Below are positions 1-8,521 of a stretch of 64,000 nucleotides of DNA, piece after piece. The notes beneath the pieces were generated by a model, which did not search any database, was not told where the DNA came from, and saw only the letters and a program-made list of their open reading frames with translations. This stretch comes from Mesorhizobium norvegicum (GTDB lineage: Bacteria; Pseudomonadota; Alphaproteobacteria; Rhizobiales; Rhizobiaceae): positions 16,731 through 80,730 of the forward strand of contig NZ_SMYZ01000015.1 in NCBI RefSeq assembly GCF_004919685.1. Reading direction: 5' to 3'. How positions within the stretch are numbered: position 1 is the stretch's first letter; every line of letters begins with the position of its first letter. The position numbers and the translations under genes are program-made.

Positions 1-687
1 CAGGCGCTGCCGCAAAAGCCGGCCTTCATGATCCACACCGGCGATATCACCCACCTTTCCAAGGCCGCACAGTTCGACAATGCGGCGCAGATCATCGGCG
101 GCGCCGGCTTCGACGTGCACTACGTGCCGGGCGAGCACGATCTGATCGACGACGGCAACGGTAAGGCCTATCTCGACCGCTACGGCAAGGGCACCAGGGG
201 CGCCGGCTGGTATTCGTTCGACCAGAACGGCGTGCATTTCGTGGCGCTGGTCAATGTCGTCAACCTCAAGGCGGGTGGGCTCGGCAATCTCGGTGCCGAA
301 CAGCTGGCGTGGCTGGCGGATGATCTGAAGGCGGTCAGCGCCTCGACGCCGATCGTCGTCTTCGCCCACATCCCGCTATGGGCCGTCTATCCCGAATGGG
401 GCTGGGGCACCGACGACGCGGCACAGGCGCTCGGCCTGCTCAAGCGCTTCGGCTCGGTCACCGTGCTCAACGGCCACATCCACCAGATCATGCAGAAAGT
501 GGAAGGCAACGTCACCTTCCACACCGCGCGCTCGACCGCCTTCCCGCAGCCGGCGCCGGGCACCGCCGCCTCGCCCGGACCGATGACGGTGCCGGCTGGG
601 CAGCTGCGCGGCCTGCTCGGCACCAGCAGTGTCACCGTGAAGCAAGGCGGGCAGGATCTTGCCATCATCGACTCGACGCTGGCTTGA
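1..687 (+). CDS. Metallophosphoesterase (calcineurin-like), 5' end outside window
   Basis: The reading frame is open from the first base, so the N-terminus lies upstream. Visible metal-site motifs are GDITH (visible residues 14-18), PGEHD (43-47), a His in FAHIP (about 123) and GHIHQ (158-162), in the order and spacing of calcineurin-like phosphoesterases. The family's first D-x-H motif must lie outside the window. The usual GNHD motif reads GEHD here, so one metal-bridging Asn is replaced by Glu. Substrate is unknown. It lies 24 bp upstream of a cupredoxin and an ECF sigma/anti-sigma pair on the same strand, suggesting a shared envelope or redox-stress role (inference). Confidence 0.85.
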   Translation, partial: QALPQKPAFMIHTGDITHLSKAAQFDNAAQIIGGAGFDVHYVPGEHDLIDDGNGKAYLDRYGKGTRGAGWYSFDQNGVHFVALVNVVNLKAGGLGNLGAEQLAWLADDLKAVSASTPIVVFAHIPLWAVYPEWGWGTDDAAQALGLLKRFGSVTVLNGHIHQIMQKVEGNVTFHTARSTAFPQPAPGTAASPGPMTVPAGQLRGLLGTSSVTVKQGGQDLAIIDSTLA

Positions 688-711
688 GCCTGAACAGCAA
701 AGGAAATCACC

Positions 712-1056
712 ATGCTTTGCATACGCCTTCCGGCCCGGCACATGGCCGCGATCCTCGCCGCCTTCACCTTGACCACGGCGACTTGCCAGCCGCTGCGCGC
801 GGCCGATGCGCCGATGGTCAGAATCGAGAATTTTGCCTTCACGCCGCCGGTGCTGACGGTCAAGCCCGGCACCACGGTGACCTTCAGAAACGACGACGAT
901 ATTCCGCATCTGGTCGTCGCCAACGATTCCTCCTTCCGCTCCAAGGCGCTTGACACCGGTGACACTTATGAATTCACCTTCACCAAAGCAGGCGACTTTG
1001 CCTATTTCTGCGGGCTTCACCCGCATATGCAGGGCAAGATCACCGTCGCTCCCTGA
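712..1056 (+). CDS. Secreted cupredoxin (plastocyanin/amicyanin-like type 1 copper protein)
   Basis: This 114-residue protein has an N-terminal hydrophobic signal sequence (about 1-31) and one compact cupredoxin domain. The type 1 copper ligands are all visible: His66 in IPHLV, then Cys100, His103 and Met106 within FCGLHPHM. It should be a small periplasmic electron carrier; the partner is unknown. An AAAGGAAA-like ribosome site precedes the ATG. It lies between a metallophosphoesterase and an ECF sigma gene, so it may be a target of that sigma factor (inference). Confidence 0.88.
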   Translation: MLCIRLPARHMAAILAAFTLTTATCQPLRAADAPMVRIENFAFTPPVLTVKPGTTVTFRNDDDIPHLVVANDSSFRSKALDTGDTYEFTFTKAGDFAYFCGLHPHMQGKITVAP

Positions 1057-1081
1057 GCCGGCGCGACAAATCCTGCCCGGA

Positions 1082-1642
1082 GTGCCGGATCATGGTGCTG
1101 ACTTGAGCGAAAAGGCCTTGGCCGAGCGCTTCGGCGAGGTGGTGCTGCCCCATCTCGGTGATGCGCTTGCGCTCGCCCGCTGGCTGACCGGCAACGCCGC
1201 CGACGCCGAGGATGTGGTGCAGGAGGCCTGCGTGAAGGCGCATGCCGGCATATCAGGCTATGCCGGCGGCAATGCCCGCGCCTGGCTGCTGACCATCGTG
1301 CGCAACACCGCCTACACCTGGATGTCGCGCAACCGGCCGCGCGGCATGCTCGCCGTCGGTGACCTCGGCGATCTCGACGAGATGGCGGCGGCACACGGCA
1401 CCAGTCTGCCCGATGAGGACGGACCGGAAGCGAGCCTGATCGCCAGGGCCGATACGGCGGCCCTGGAAGCGGCAATCGCGGCACTGCCGCAGCCTTTTCG
1501 CGAGACGCTGGTGCTGCGCGACATCAACGGCCTCAGCTACCGCGAGATAGCGGCCATGCTGGGGGTACCGATGGGCACCGTGATGTCACGACTGGCGCGG
1601 GCCCGCGGCCTGCTTGTATCTGCACTGGGGAGAGCGCCATGA
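1082..1642 (+). CDS. ECF-family RNA polymerase sigma factor
   Basis: The product has sigma region 2 (DALALARWLTGNAADAEDVVQEA, described by its DAEDVVQE core) and region 4 with a helix-turn-helix (YREIAAMLGVPMGTVMSR). The spacer is short, as in ECF/sigma-70 group 4 proteins. The start is uncertain: no ATG fits; a GTG at 1082 or a TTG at 1103 leave the conserved domain intact. The stop overlaps the start of the next gene by 4 bp, the classic sigma/anti-sigma coupling. No region 3 is present. Confidence 0.88.
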   Translation: MPDHGADLSEKALAERFGEVVLPHLGDALALARWLTGNAADAEDVVQEACVKAHAGISGYAGGNARAWLLTIVRNTAYTWMSRNRPRGMLAVGDLGDLDEMAAAHGTSLPDEDGPEASLIARADTAALEAAIAALPQPFRETLVLRDINGLSYREIAAMLGVPMGTVMSRLARARGLLVSALGRAP

Positions 1643-2571
1643 CCAACCATGACGACGGACTGCCCAACGATCCCGAGGGCATCAGGCTGATGATCCATGC
1701 CCTCATTGATGGCGAACTCGATGCGGCAGCCGCACTCGCGGTGGAGCGGCGCATCGCCGGCGACCCGCAGCTTGCCGCCGAACATGCCCGCATCATTGCC
1801 TTGCGGGGCGCACTCGGCCGTTTGCCGCGCCCCGATGTCAGCGACGCCTTTCGGGCCCGCATCGCCGCACTTGGCGCGACGGTCACGGCACATCCGGCGC
1901 AAGACGTGCCGACGCAGGACGAAGCGGCCGGGCCCCAGCGGGGCACACCGTCGCCGCAACCCGGATTGATCGCGGATGCACCGGTCGGGGGCGGCCAGAG
2001 ACGAAACGCCGAGACACGTCCGTCCCAAACGCGGGTCCTGCCAAGGGCGCGCCGCTTCGGCTCGTTCGACTGGCGTGCACTGGCCGCCTCGATCGTGGTC
2101 AGTGCGGTGCTGGCCAGCGGAGCGACGCAGTGGGTGATGGTCGACAACGCGTCCGATAGTTTCGCAGCTGGAGTCGCCAGCGGACATCGCCGCAGCCTGC
2201 TTGCCGCCAGCCCGATCGACATCGTCTCGTCCGACCGCCATACGGTCAAGCCATGGCTCGACGCCCGGATCGGCGTATCGCCGCCGGCGCCCGATCTTGC
2301 GCAGGACGGCTATGCGCTCATCGGCGGCCGGGTCGAGGTGATCGCCGATCGGCCGGTGCCGGCGCTGGTCTATCGCCACCGCGAGCACCTGATCACGCTG
2401 GTCGCCGAACCGCAGCAGGGCGGCGGCCTCACCGCGCCGGCTGATCTCTCATCGGGCGGCTTCTCGCTGGTGCATTGGAGCGACGGCGCCTTCTCCTACT
2501 GGGCGATCTCCGACATGGAGCGGCCCGAACTCGACGACTTCGTCGCCCGCTTCCGCAAGGCGGCGGTGTGA
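1639..2571 (+). CDS. Membrane anti-sigma factor (putative)
   Basis: This 310-residue protein overlaps the upstream ECF sigma gene by ATGA. Its N-terminal 70 residues (ALIDGELDAAAALAVERRI) resemble the helical anti-sigma domain of FecR/RsiW-type proteins but contain no Cys, so the zinc-binding HxxxCxxC motif is absent. A Pro/Gln-rich linker is followed by one membrane segment at about residues 150-172 and a periplasmic domain of about 135 residues. Layout predicts a cytoplasmic sigma-binding N-terminus and an outer sensor domain. The signal sensed cannot be read from sequence. Confidence 0.78.
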   Translation: MTNHDDGLPNDPEGIRLMIHALIDGELDAAAALAVERRIAGDPQLAAEHARIIALRGALGRLPRPDVSDAFRARIAALGATVTAHPAQDVPTQDEAAGPQRGTPSPQPGLIADAPVGGGQRRNAETRPSQTRVLPRARRFGSFDWRALAASIVVSAVLASGATQWVMVDNASDSFAAGVASGHRRSLLAASPIDIVSSDRHTVKPWLDARIGVSPPAPDLAQDGYALIGGRVEVIADRPVPALVYRHREHLITLVAEPQQGGGLTAPADLSSGGFSLVHWSDGAFSYWAISDMERPELDDFVARFRKAAV

Positions 2572-2671
2572 GGCTGATTTCAGTCTCGCCAAACGGAGGC
2601 AGTGGCTCCACATCCTTGCCGTGGCTGCCGAATTCCGCTAAGGCGCGCCTTTGTCGCCGGGGAACACAGAC

Positions 2672-3169
2672 TTGGACGATCAGCGCGCCGACGTCGCCAT
2701 CATCATGGGCAGCCAGTCCGACTGGGCGACGATGCGCCATGCCGCCGAAACGCTGGAAGCACTCGGCATCCCGCACAAGCGGCTGATCATCTCCGCGCAT
2801 CGCACGCCAGATCGGCTCTATGATTTCGCCAAGGGCGCCAAGGCGGCCGGTTACAAGGTGATCATCGCCGGCGCCGGCGGTGCAGCGCACCTGCCCGGCA
2901 TGACGGCGGCGATGACGCCGCTCCCGGTGTTCGGTGTGCCGGTGGAATCGAAAGCTCTTTCCGGGCAGGATTCGCTGCTGTCCATCGTCCAGATGCCGGC
3001 CGGCATTCCCGTGGGAACGCTGGCCATCGGCAAGGCTGGTGCCGCCAACGCAGCCCTTCTGGCCGCTGCCGTGCTGGCGCTGAACGATGACAAGCTTGCT
3101 GTCCGTCTGGATGCCTGGCGCGCCGCGCAGACCGCCAAGGTCGCGACCGAACCGACGGATACGCCGTGA
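2672..3169 (+). CDS. purE: N5-carboxyaminoimidazole ribonucleotide mutase (PurE)
   Basis: Class I PurE converts N5-CAIR to CAIR in purine synthesis. Seen directly: the substrate-binding GSQSDW near the N-terminus, SAHRTPD, and [11 protein letters not shown]. The frame is open from a TTG at 2651, but the TTG at 2672 has GGGGAA 7 bp upstream and gives a family-sized product of about 165 residues, so I chose it. The stop overlaps the purK GTG start by 4 bp, indicating translational coupling. Confidence 0.95.
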   Translation: MDDQRADVAIIMGSQSDWATMRHAAETLEALGIPHKRLIISAHRTPDRLYDFAKGAKAAGYKVIIAGAGGAAHLPGMTAAMTPLPVFGVPVESKALSGQDSLLSIVQMPAGIPVGTLAIGKAGAANAALLAAAVLALNDDKLAVRLDAWRAAQTAKVATEPTDTP

Positions 3170-4242
3170 GCCTGCCCGCCGGATCGACCATCGGCATCAT
3201 TGGCGGCGGCCAGCTCGGCCGCATGCTGGCTGTTGCTGCCGCCCGCCTCGGCTACCGCACCGTGGTGCTGGAGCCGCAAGCGGATTGCCCGGCGGCACAG
3301 GTCGCCAACCGGCAGATAACAGCCGCCTATGACGACCCGGCAGCCCTTGCCGAACTGGCAGCGTCGAGTTCCGTCGTTACCTACGAGTTCGAGAACGTGC
3401 CGGTCGCGGCCGCCAGCGCGCTGGCCGCCAAGGTTCCGGTCTATCCGCCGGCGCGCGCGCTGGAAGTGGCGCAAGACCGGGTGAGCGAAAAAACATTCCT
3501 CAACGGCATCGGCATTGCCACCGCCGACTTCCACGCCGTCGACAATGATGACCAGCTGACGGCGGCGCTGAAGGCGTTCGGCGGCAGCGGCATCCTGAAG
3601 ACGCGCCGCATGGGCTATGACGGCAAGGGCCAGCGCGTCTTCCGCAACATGGAAGCCGGCGGTTTTGCCGGCACCTGCGAGGCGATGGGCAATGTGCCGC
3701 TGATCCTGGAGTCCTTCGTGCCGTTCGAGCGCGAGATATCGGTGATCGCGGCGCGTGGGCTGGACGGCGCGGTCGTCGCCTACGATCCGGCCGAGAATGT
3801 GCATCGCAACGGCATTCTCCACACATCGACCTTGCCGGCCCGCATAAGGTCCGAAACGGCGCAAGCCGCACGAACGGCGGCATCGAAGATTCTTGCAGCG
3901 CTGGACTATGTCGGCGTCATCGGTGTCGAGTTCTTCGTGCTGCCCGATGGCTCGCTGCTGGCCAATGAGATCGCGCCGCGCGTCCACAATTCCGGCCACT
4001 GGACGGAAGCCGCCTGCATCGTTTCGCAGTTCGAGCAGCACATCCGCGCTGTCGCCGGCCTGACGCTCGGCAGCCCGGACCGCCATTCCGACTGCGTGAT
4101 GGAGAACCTGATCGGCGACGATGTGCTGCGTGTCCCGGAGCTTCTCGCCGAGCCCGATCTGATGCTGCATCTCTACGGCAAGGCCGAGGCGCGCCCCGGC
4201 CGCAAGATGGGTCATTTCACCCGGATCAGCCGCCGCGCCTGA
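3166..4242 (+). CDS. purK: N5-carboxyaminoimidazole ribonucleotide synthase (PurK)
   Basis: An ATP-grasp enzyme that carboxylates AIR to N5-CAIR using ATP and bicarbonate, supplying PurE. The N-terminal [10 protein letters not shown] motif (residues 8-17), the central ATP-grasp part ([24 protein letters not shown]) and the C-terminal [14 protein letters not shown] are typical. Length 358 is normal. GTG start overlapping the purE stop; the pair is a two-gene operon. Confidence 0.96.
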   Translation: MSLPAGSTIGIIGGGQLGRMLAVAAARLGYRTVVLEPQADCPAAQVANRQITAAYDDPAALAELAASSSVVTYEFENVPVAAASALAAKVPVYPPARALEVAQDRVSEKTFLNGIGIATADFHAVDNDDQLTAALKAFGGSGILKTRRMGYDGKGQRVFRNMEAGGFAGTCEAMGNVPLILESFVPFEREISVIAARGLDGAVVAYDPAENVHRNGILHTSTLPARIRSETAQAARTAASKILAALDYVGVIGVEFFVLPDGSLLANEIAPRVHNSGHWTEAACIVSQFEQHIRAVAGLTLGSPDRHSDCVMENLIGDDVLRVPELLAEPDLMLHLYGKAEARPGRKMGHFTRISRRA

Positions 4243-4257
4243 CCTGGGAAGCGCCCT

Positions 4258-4689
4258 TCACTGTATGTCGCTCTCGTCCTCGTCGGGACTGGCGCAACTC
4301 GCGTCGCCTTCCTCGCAATTGGCTGCCGCAGCGAGCTGCTTGATGCGATCGTTGGTCAATCTGGTCAGGCACTGCGAAACCTCCATCGAATGGATGGAAC
4401 CGCCCTCGCTGGCGGCGGTGGAATGCGCGCACTCGGCATCGCGAAAAGTGATCCAGGCGCGTTGCGCCACCTGCAGCAATCTCTTGCCGTCGGCGTCATC
4501 CGAGTTGATGAGGTCCTGGTAGGCCTTGTTGAGCCTGGCGTCGGCCGCCTGGTAATCCTCGCCGGCACAGATGTTCATCATCTGCTGGCTGTCGTCGCTG
4601 CGGTCGCACTCCTGCGCGCGGGCAACCGAAGCTCCCGCCAGCACGAGAAGGCAGGCGGACAGGAAAACTCGGCGCATATTCATCCCCAA
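4258..4689 (-). CDS. LprI-family (DUF1311) secreted protein
   Basis: This 143-residue protein has a signal peptide (cleavage near ARAQ-E, residue about 25). A DUF1311/lysozyme-inhibitor-LprI-like domain follows, with the conserved pattern of Cys, then LNKAYQDL, then LLQVAQRAWITFRDAEC. Cysteines at both ends of the domain suggest periplasmic disulfides. The C-terminus is acidic. It is convergent with purK. Lysozyme-inhibitor activity is known for some relatives only; the function here is inferred. Confidence 0.85.
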   Translation of the reverse strand: MGMNMRRVFLSACLLVLAGASVARAQECDRSDDSQQMMNICAGEDYQAADARLNKAYQDLINSDDADGKRLLQVAQRAWITFRDAECAHSTAASEGGSIHSMEVSQCLTRLTNDRIKQLAAAANCEEGDASCASPDEDESDIQ

Positions 4690-4808
4690 ATCACTTCATG
4701 GCGGCCGCATCATCCCAGCCGGTCCGGGGCTGCGCAATGCCGCAAGGCCGACATGGCGGATATTTGATGATAGGGATGATTCACATCCGCTATGGAGCAC
4801 GCTTGCGG

Positions 4809-4836
4809 TTGACACGGACAAGGCTCCTCGTTTATG
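4809..4836 (+). promoter_or_regulatory. Candidate sigma-70-type promoter for rpmJ
   Basis: TTGACA at 4809-4814 is a perfect -35 hexamer. With a 16-bp spacer a poor -10 (TTTATG, 4831-4836) follows. It lies about 80 bp upstream of the L36 start in a 229-bp intergenic region that has no other gene. The -10 is weak, as often in alphaproteobacteria, so this is tentative. Confidence 0.4.
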
Positions 4837-4918
4837 AGCCACCCACAGTTCAAAGGCGCGTCTTCTGGCGCGCCTTAAGATTTCGACCCGGACCGGGTCC
4901 ACACCGACAGGCAAGACC

Positions 4919-5044
4919 ATGAAGATCAAGAATTCGCTCAAGGCGCTGAAGGCGCGTCACCGCGACAACCAGCTGGTTCGCCGCAAGGGCCGCGTCTACA
5001 TCATCAACAAGACCGCCCCGCGCTACAAGGCACGCCAGGGCTGA
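4919..5044 (+). CDS. rpmJ: 50S ribosomal protein L36, cysteine-free form
   Basis: A 41-residue basic protein beginning [14 protein letters not shown] and ending YKARQG, recognisable as bacterial L36. It lacks the CxxC/C/H zinc ribbon, so it is the C-minus (type B, YkgO-like) paralogue. In many bacteria that form replaces the zinc form under zinc limitation; in alphaproteobacteria it is often the only L36. GC-rich palindromes and a TTGACA box lie upstream, and a short terminator follows. Confidence 0.95.
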   Translation: MKIKNSLKALKARHRDNQLVRRKGRVYIINKTAPRYKARQG

Positions 5045-5088
5045 GGTTTTCGGCCGGAGTCGCGTTGCCTCCGCCCAATTGATGCTTG

Positions 5089-5109
5089 TTGCCGGCCTGC
5101 CGGCCTTTT
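5089..5109 (+). terminator. Terminator after rpmJ
   Basis: GCCGGC (5091-5096), a 2-nt loop and GCCGGC (5099-5104) are followed by TTTT, 45 bp after the rpmJ stop. The stem is short but GC-only. Confidence 0.55.
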
Positions 5110-5158
5110 CACGCCAAATTCAGTTTGACGTTCCGCCGCCCGGGACTAGAGTCCGGCG

Positions 5159-5764
5159 ATGCGGATTCTTTTTGCATTTTTGACATCTGTGCTTGTTTCC
5201 GGCGCCATTTGTGGCCCGGCATGGGGGGATAATGCTGTCGCGCCGCCGGCCACCCAGGACGCGCCGCCGGTGGTAACGACAAAACAGGGCCGTCTCGACC
5301 AGTTGTTCAGCGACCTGAAACGCGAGCGCAACGAAAAGGCGGCCGAGCGCATTGCCGGCAACATCTGGAATGAGTGGTCGCAATCCGGTAGCGCCTCGAT
5401 CGACCTGATGATGCAATGGTCGCAAAAGGCCGTCGAAGGACAGAAGTTCGACGTCGCGCTCGATTTCCTCGACCAGGTGGTGACCTTGCAGCCGACCTAT
5501 GCCGAAGGCTGGAACCGACGTGCCACGGTGCATTTCATGATGAAGAACTACGGTAAGTCGATGTCCGACATCGACCATACGCTGCAGCTCGAGCCACGCC
5601 ATTTCGGTGCGCTGTCCGGCCTGGCGCAGATCATGGCGCTGACCGGCCACAAGCAATCGGCACTCGAAGCCTGGCAGAAGGTGCTGGCCATCTATCCGAT
5701 GATGCGCAGCGCCCAGGACCAGGTCGGCACGATTTCGGAAGAGCTCGCCGGCGAAGGCATTTGA
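5159..5764 (+). CDS. Secreted TPR-repeat protein
   Basis: 201 residues with a signal peptide (about 1-23). Two to three tetratricopeptide repeats span about residues 85-185; the clearest reads FDVALDFLDQVVTLQPTYAEGW, followed by YGKSMSDIDHTLQLEPRHFGAL. TPRs mediate protein contacts; the partner is unknown. The gene stands alone between rpmJ and an inverted-repeat element. No catalytic motif is visible. Confidence 0.85.
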   Translation: MRILFAFLTSVLVSGAICGPAWGDNAVAPPATQDAPPVVTTKQGRLDQLFSDLKRERNEKAAERIAGNIWNEWSQSGSASIDLMMQWSQKAVEGQKFDVALDFLDQVVTLQPTYAEGWNRRATVHFMMKNYGKSMSDIDHTLQLEPRHFGALSGLAQIMALTGHKQSALEAWQKVLAIYPMMRSAQDQVGTISEELAGEGI

Positions 5765-5770
5765 TGCCCC

Positions 5771-5856
5771 AAGGGAGTAAGGGAATAGGGCAGTAAGGCA
5801 GTAGGTGTAGATACTGCGGAACACATGCCCTACTGCCCTACTGCCTACCCCACAAC
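5771..5856. repeat. Palindromic intergenic element rich in AGGGCAGTA units
   Basis: The left half carries repeats of AGGGCAGTA/AAGGCAGTA and the right half their reverse complement (CCCTACTGCC, twice), so a transcript would form a long hairpin. It fills the gap between the TPR gene and the hydrolase. A related element built on GAATAGGGAGTAG units is at 29472-29574. Confidence 0.75.
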
Positions 5857-5886
5857 TTATCCCCCTCCACCCCCGTATCTCTCCCA

Positions 5887-6954
5887 ATGAACCTGATCTA
5901 CGCCGTCCTCGCCTTCCTGATGGCGCTTGTGTTCAGCCTTGTCGGCGTCACCCGCGTCGGCTCATGGCTGATCGAGCGCCGCAATCCGCCGATCGGCGAA
6001 TTCGCTGACATCAACGGCGCCCGCATCCACTATGTCCATGTTCCGGCACCCGCCAATGCCGAGTTGCCGCCGATCGTCTTCATCCACGGCGCCAGTGCCA
6101 ATCTCAGGGACCAGATGCTGCCGCTGCGCCCGCTGCTGCAAGGGCGCGCCGAAATGCTGTTCTTCGATCGGCCAGGCCACGGCTGGTCGGGGCGTGGACC
6201 CGGCAACAACGAGGATCCGTCGGCGCAGGCCAACACCATTGCCGCGCTGATGGACCGTCTCGGCATGAAAAAGGCTGTCATCGTCGGCCATTCCTTCGGC
6301 GGTGCGGTGACATCGGCCTTCGGTCGCGAGCATCCCGACAAGACACTCGGGCTGGTCTTTGTCTCGCCCGCCACCCACCCCTGGCCGGGCGGCGCAACGT
6401 CCTGGTACTACAATCTGACCACCATGCCGGTGGTCGGCTGGTTGTTTTCCGAAACGCTGACCTACCCGGCAGGAACGCTGCAGATGGCAGACGCCACCAC
6501 CTGCGTCTTTGCGCCAAACAAGGCGCCGGACAACTATGTCGGCGAGGCTTCGATTGCGCTGGTGCTCAGGCCCAAAGCCTTTCGCGCCAACGCCACCGAT
6601 GTCGCGGGGCTTTACCGCTATGCGCTCGACGCCTCGCCGCACTACCGCGAGATCAAGGCGCCGACAATTGTCATCTCCGGTGACCGTGACAAGGTGGTCT
6701 ATGCCACGATCCATTCGGTCGGCCTGGTGCGCGATATCCCCGGTGCCGAACTGGTCTGGGTGCACAATCTTGGCCACAAGCCGGACTGGATTGCGTCCGA
6801 TCTCGTTGTCGGCGCGATCGGAAAGGCTGCCGGCAAGGACATCGACCTGCAGGCGATGGCGAAGACGGTGGAAGCACGGATTGCCAACGACGCGTTCGGT
6901 GCCGGCAAATGCGCCGACCTCAAGGTGCCGGCCGCCGAACTGGCGCCGACCTAG
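5887..6954 (+). CDS. Alpha/beta hydrolase, membrane-anchored
   Basis: A 355-residue alpha/beta-hydrolase. An N-terminal hydrophobic segment (about residues 2-22) looks like a signal anchor. The oxyanion-hole motif FIHGAS, the nucleophile elbow VGHSFGG, a likely acid Asp in ISGDRDKVV and the catalytic His in HNLGHKPDW are in family order. Substrate cannot be assigned; relatives include epoxide hydrolases and esterases. It is a single gene followed by two repeats. Confidence 0.88.
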   Translation: MNLIYAVLAFLMALVFSLVGVTRVGSWLIERRNPPIGEFADINGARIHYVHVPAPANAELPPIVFIHGASANLRDQMLPLRPLLQGRAEMLFFDRPGHGWSGRGPGNNEDPSAQANTIAALMDRLGMKKAVIVGHSFGGAVTSAFGREHPDKTLGLVFVSPATHPWPGGATSWYYNLTTMPVVGWLFSETLTYPAGTLQMADATTCVFAPNKAPDNYVGEASIALVLRPKAFRANATDVAGLYRYALDASPHYREIKAPTIVISGDRDKVVYATIHSVGLVRDIPGAELVWVHNLGHKPDWIASDLVVGAIGKAAGKDIDLQAMAKTVEARIANDAFGAGKCADLKVPAAELAPT

Positions 6955-7024
6955 AGCAATTCCAGGAAAAGTGGGAACCGGTTTTCCCGGGAAAAGCGCA
7001 TAGCGCTTTCCCTTGGGAATTGCG
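6953..7024. repeat. Palindromic intergenic repeat (AGAGCAATTCC family)
   Basis: An AGAGCAATTCCAGGAAAA arm, a central GGAACCGGTTTTCC palindrome and a closing GGGAATTGCG arm. The style matches short interspersed palindromes of rhizobial genomes. Confidence 0.7.
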
Positions 7025-7040
7025 TCAAAACAAGGAGTTA

Positions 7041-7077
7041 GAGCAGTTCGCCGTTTCCGTGAAACGGTGAACTGCTC
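7041..7077. repeat. Nested perfect palindrome, possible terminator of pyk
   Basis: GAGCAGTTC and CCGTTTC pair with GAAACGG and GAACTGCTC around a 3-nt loop. It sits 8 bp after the pyruvate kinase stop (minus strand), so it may end that transcript, but it lacks a T-run and looks like a dispersed element. Confidence 0.7.
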
Positions 7078-7084
7078 CAGAGGG

Positions 7085-8521
7085 TTAGTGGCTGGCTTGC
7101 GTGTCCGACCCGATATAGGCGATGCGCAGCATGTTGGTCGAACCCGGCGTCCTCAGCGGCACGCCGGCGGTGATGATGACGCGGTCGCCCGGCTTGCCGA
7201 AGCCTTCGTCGAAGGCGATGCGGCAGGCGCGGTCGACCATGTCGTCAAGATCGATTGCATCGGGTGAGACGACACAATGCGTGCCCCACAGCAGCGATAG
7301 CCGTCGCGCCGTGTTGACGATCGGCGACAGCGCGATGATCGGCACCTGCGGCCGCTCACGCGCGGCGCGCAGGCCGGTGGTGCCGGACGCCGTGTAGGTG
7401 ATGATCGCCGACAGCTTCAGCGTTTCGGCGATCTCGCGCGCAGCCAGCGAAATGGCGTCGGCGCCGGTCGCTTCCGGCTCGGAGCGCTGGGCATTGATGA
7501 TGCCGGCATAGGTCGGATCGGTTTCGACCTTGGTGGCGATACGGTTCATCATCGCCACCGCTTCGACCGGATAGGCGCCGGCCGCCGATTCCGCCGACAG
7601 CATGATGGCATCGGCGCCTTCGAAGACGGCGATCGAAACATCGGACACCTCGGCGCGGGTCGGCACCGGTGCCGTGATCATCGATTCCAGCATCTGCGTC
7701 GCGACCACCACCGGCTTGCCGGCGCGGCGCGCCGCACGCGTGATCTGCTTCTGGATGCCGGGCACCGCCTCGAGCGGCATCTCGACACCGAGATCGCCGC
7801 GGGCGACCATCAGCGCGTCGGACAGTTCGATGATCTCGGCCAGCCGGGCAACGGCCTGCGGCTTTTCGATCTTGGCCATGATCAGCGCCCGGCCGCGCGC
7901 GATCTTGCGCGCTTCCGCCAGATCCTCCGGCCGCTGCACGAAGGACAGCGCGACCCAGTCGACGCCTGTCGCCAGCACGGCATCGAGGTCCTTGCGGTCC
8001 TTCTCGGTCAGCGCGCCGACCGGCAGGTCGGTGTCGGGCAGGCTGACGCCTTTCTTGTCGGAAATCGTGGTGCCGGCGACGACGGTGCAGACGATCGACT
8101 TGCCGTCGCTCTTCACCGCCTTCAGCTCGAGCTTGCCGTCGTCGATCAGCAGGCGGTGACCGGCTTCGACCGAGCTCAGGATTTCCGGATGCGGCAGATA
8201 GACCCTGGTCGAGGTGCCGGGCTCGGGATTGTCGTCGAGCGTGAAGGTCTGGCCTTGCGTCAGCACTTCCTTGCCATTGGCGAACTTGCCGACGCGCAGT
8301 TTTGGTCCTTGCAGATCGGCCAGGATGCCGATCGGCCGGCCGACCGCTTCCTCGACGGTGCGGATGCGCCCGACCAGCGTGCGCATCAGCTCGTGATCGG
8401 TATGGCTCATATTGATGCGGAACACATCGGCGCCCGCTTCGAACAGTTTCTTCAGCATCTCCTCCGACGAGGAGGCCGGACCGATGGTGGCTAGGATCTT
8501 GACCTTGCGGCTGCGTCTCAT
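7085..8521 (-). CDS. pyk: Pyruvate kinase
   Basis: Makes pyruvate and ATP from phosphoenolpyruvate and ADP. The 478-residue protein shows the N-terminal KILATIGPAS and RINMSH, the active-site signature IMAKIEKPQAV, metal/PEP-binding VARGDLGVEMP, and ATQMLESM followed by PTRAEVSDV. The C-terminal regulatory domain is present. It overlaps the upstream DUF1036 gene by 4 bp, so the two are co-transcribed. Confidence 0.97.
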   Translation of the reverse strand: MRRSRKVKILATIGPASSSEEMLKKLFEAGADVFRINMSHTDHELMRTLVGRIRTVEEAVGRPIGILADLQGPKLRVGKFANGKEVLTQGQTFTLDDNPEPGTSTRVYLPHPEILSSVEAGHRLLIDDGKLELKAVKSDGKSIVCTVVAGTTISDKKGVSLPDTDLPVGALTEKDRKDLDAVLATGVDWVALSFVQRPEDLAEARKIARGRALIMAKIEKPQAVARLAEIIELSDALMVARGDLGVEMPLEAVPGIQKQITRAARRAGKPVVVATQMLESMITAPVPTRAEVSDVSIAVFEGADAIMLSAESAAGAYPVEAVAMMNRIATKVETDPTYAGIINAQRSEPEATGADAISLAAREIAETLKLSAIITYTASGTTGLRAARERPQVPIIALSPIVNTARRLSLLWGTHCVVSPDAIDLDDMVDRACRIAFDEGFGKPGDRVIITAGVPLRTPGSTNMLRIAYIGSDTQASH

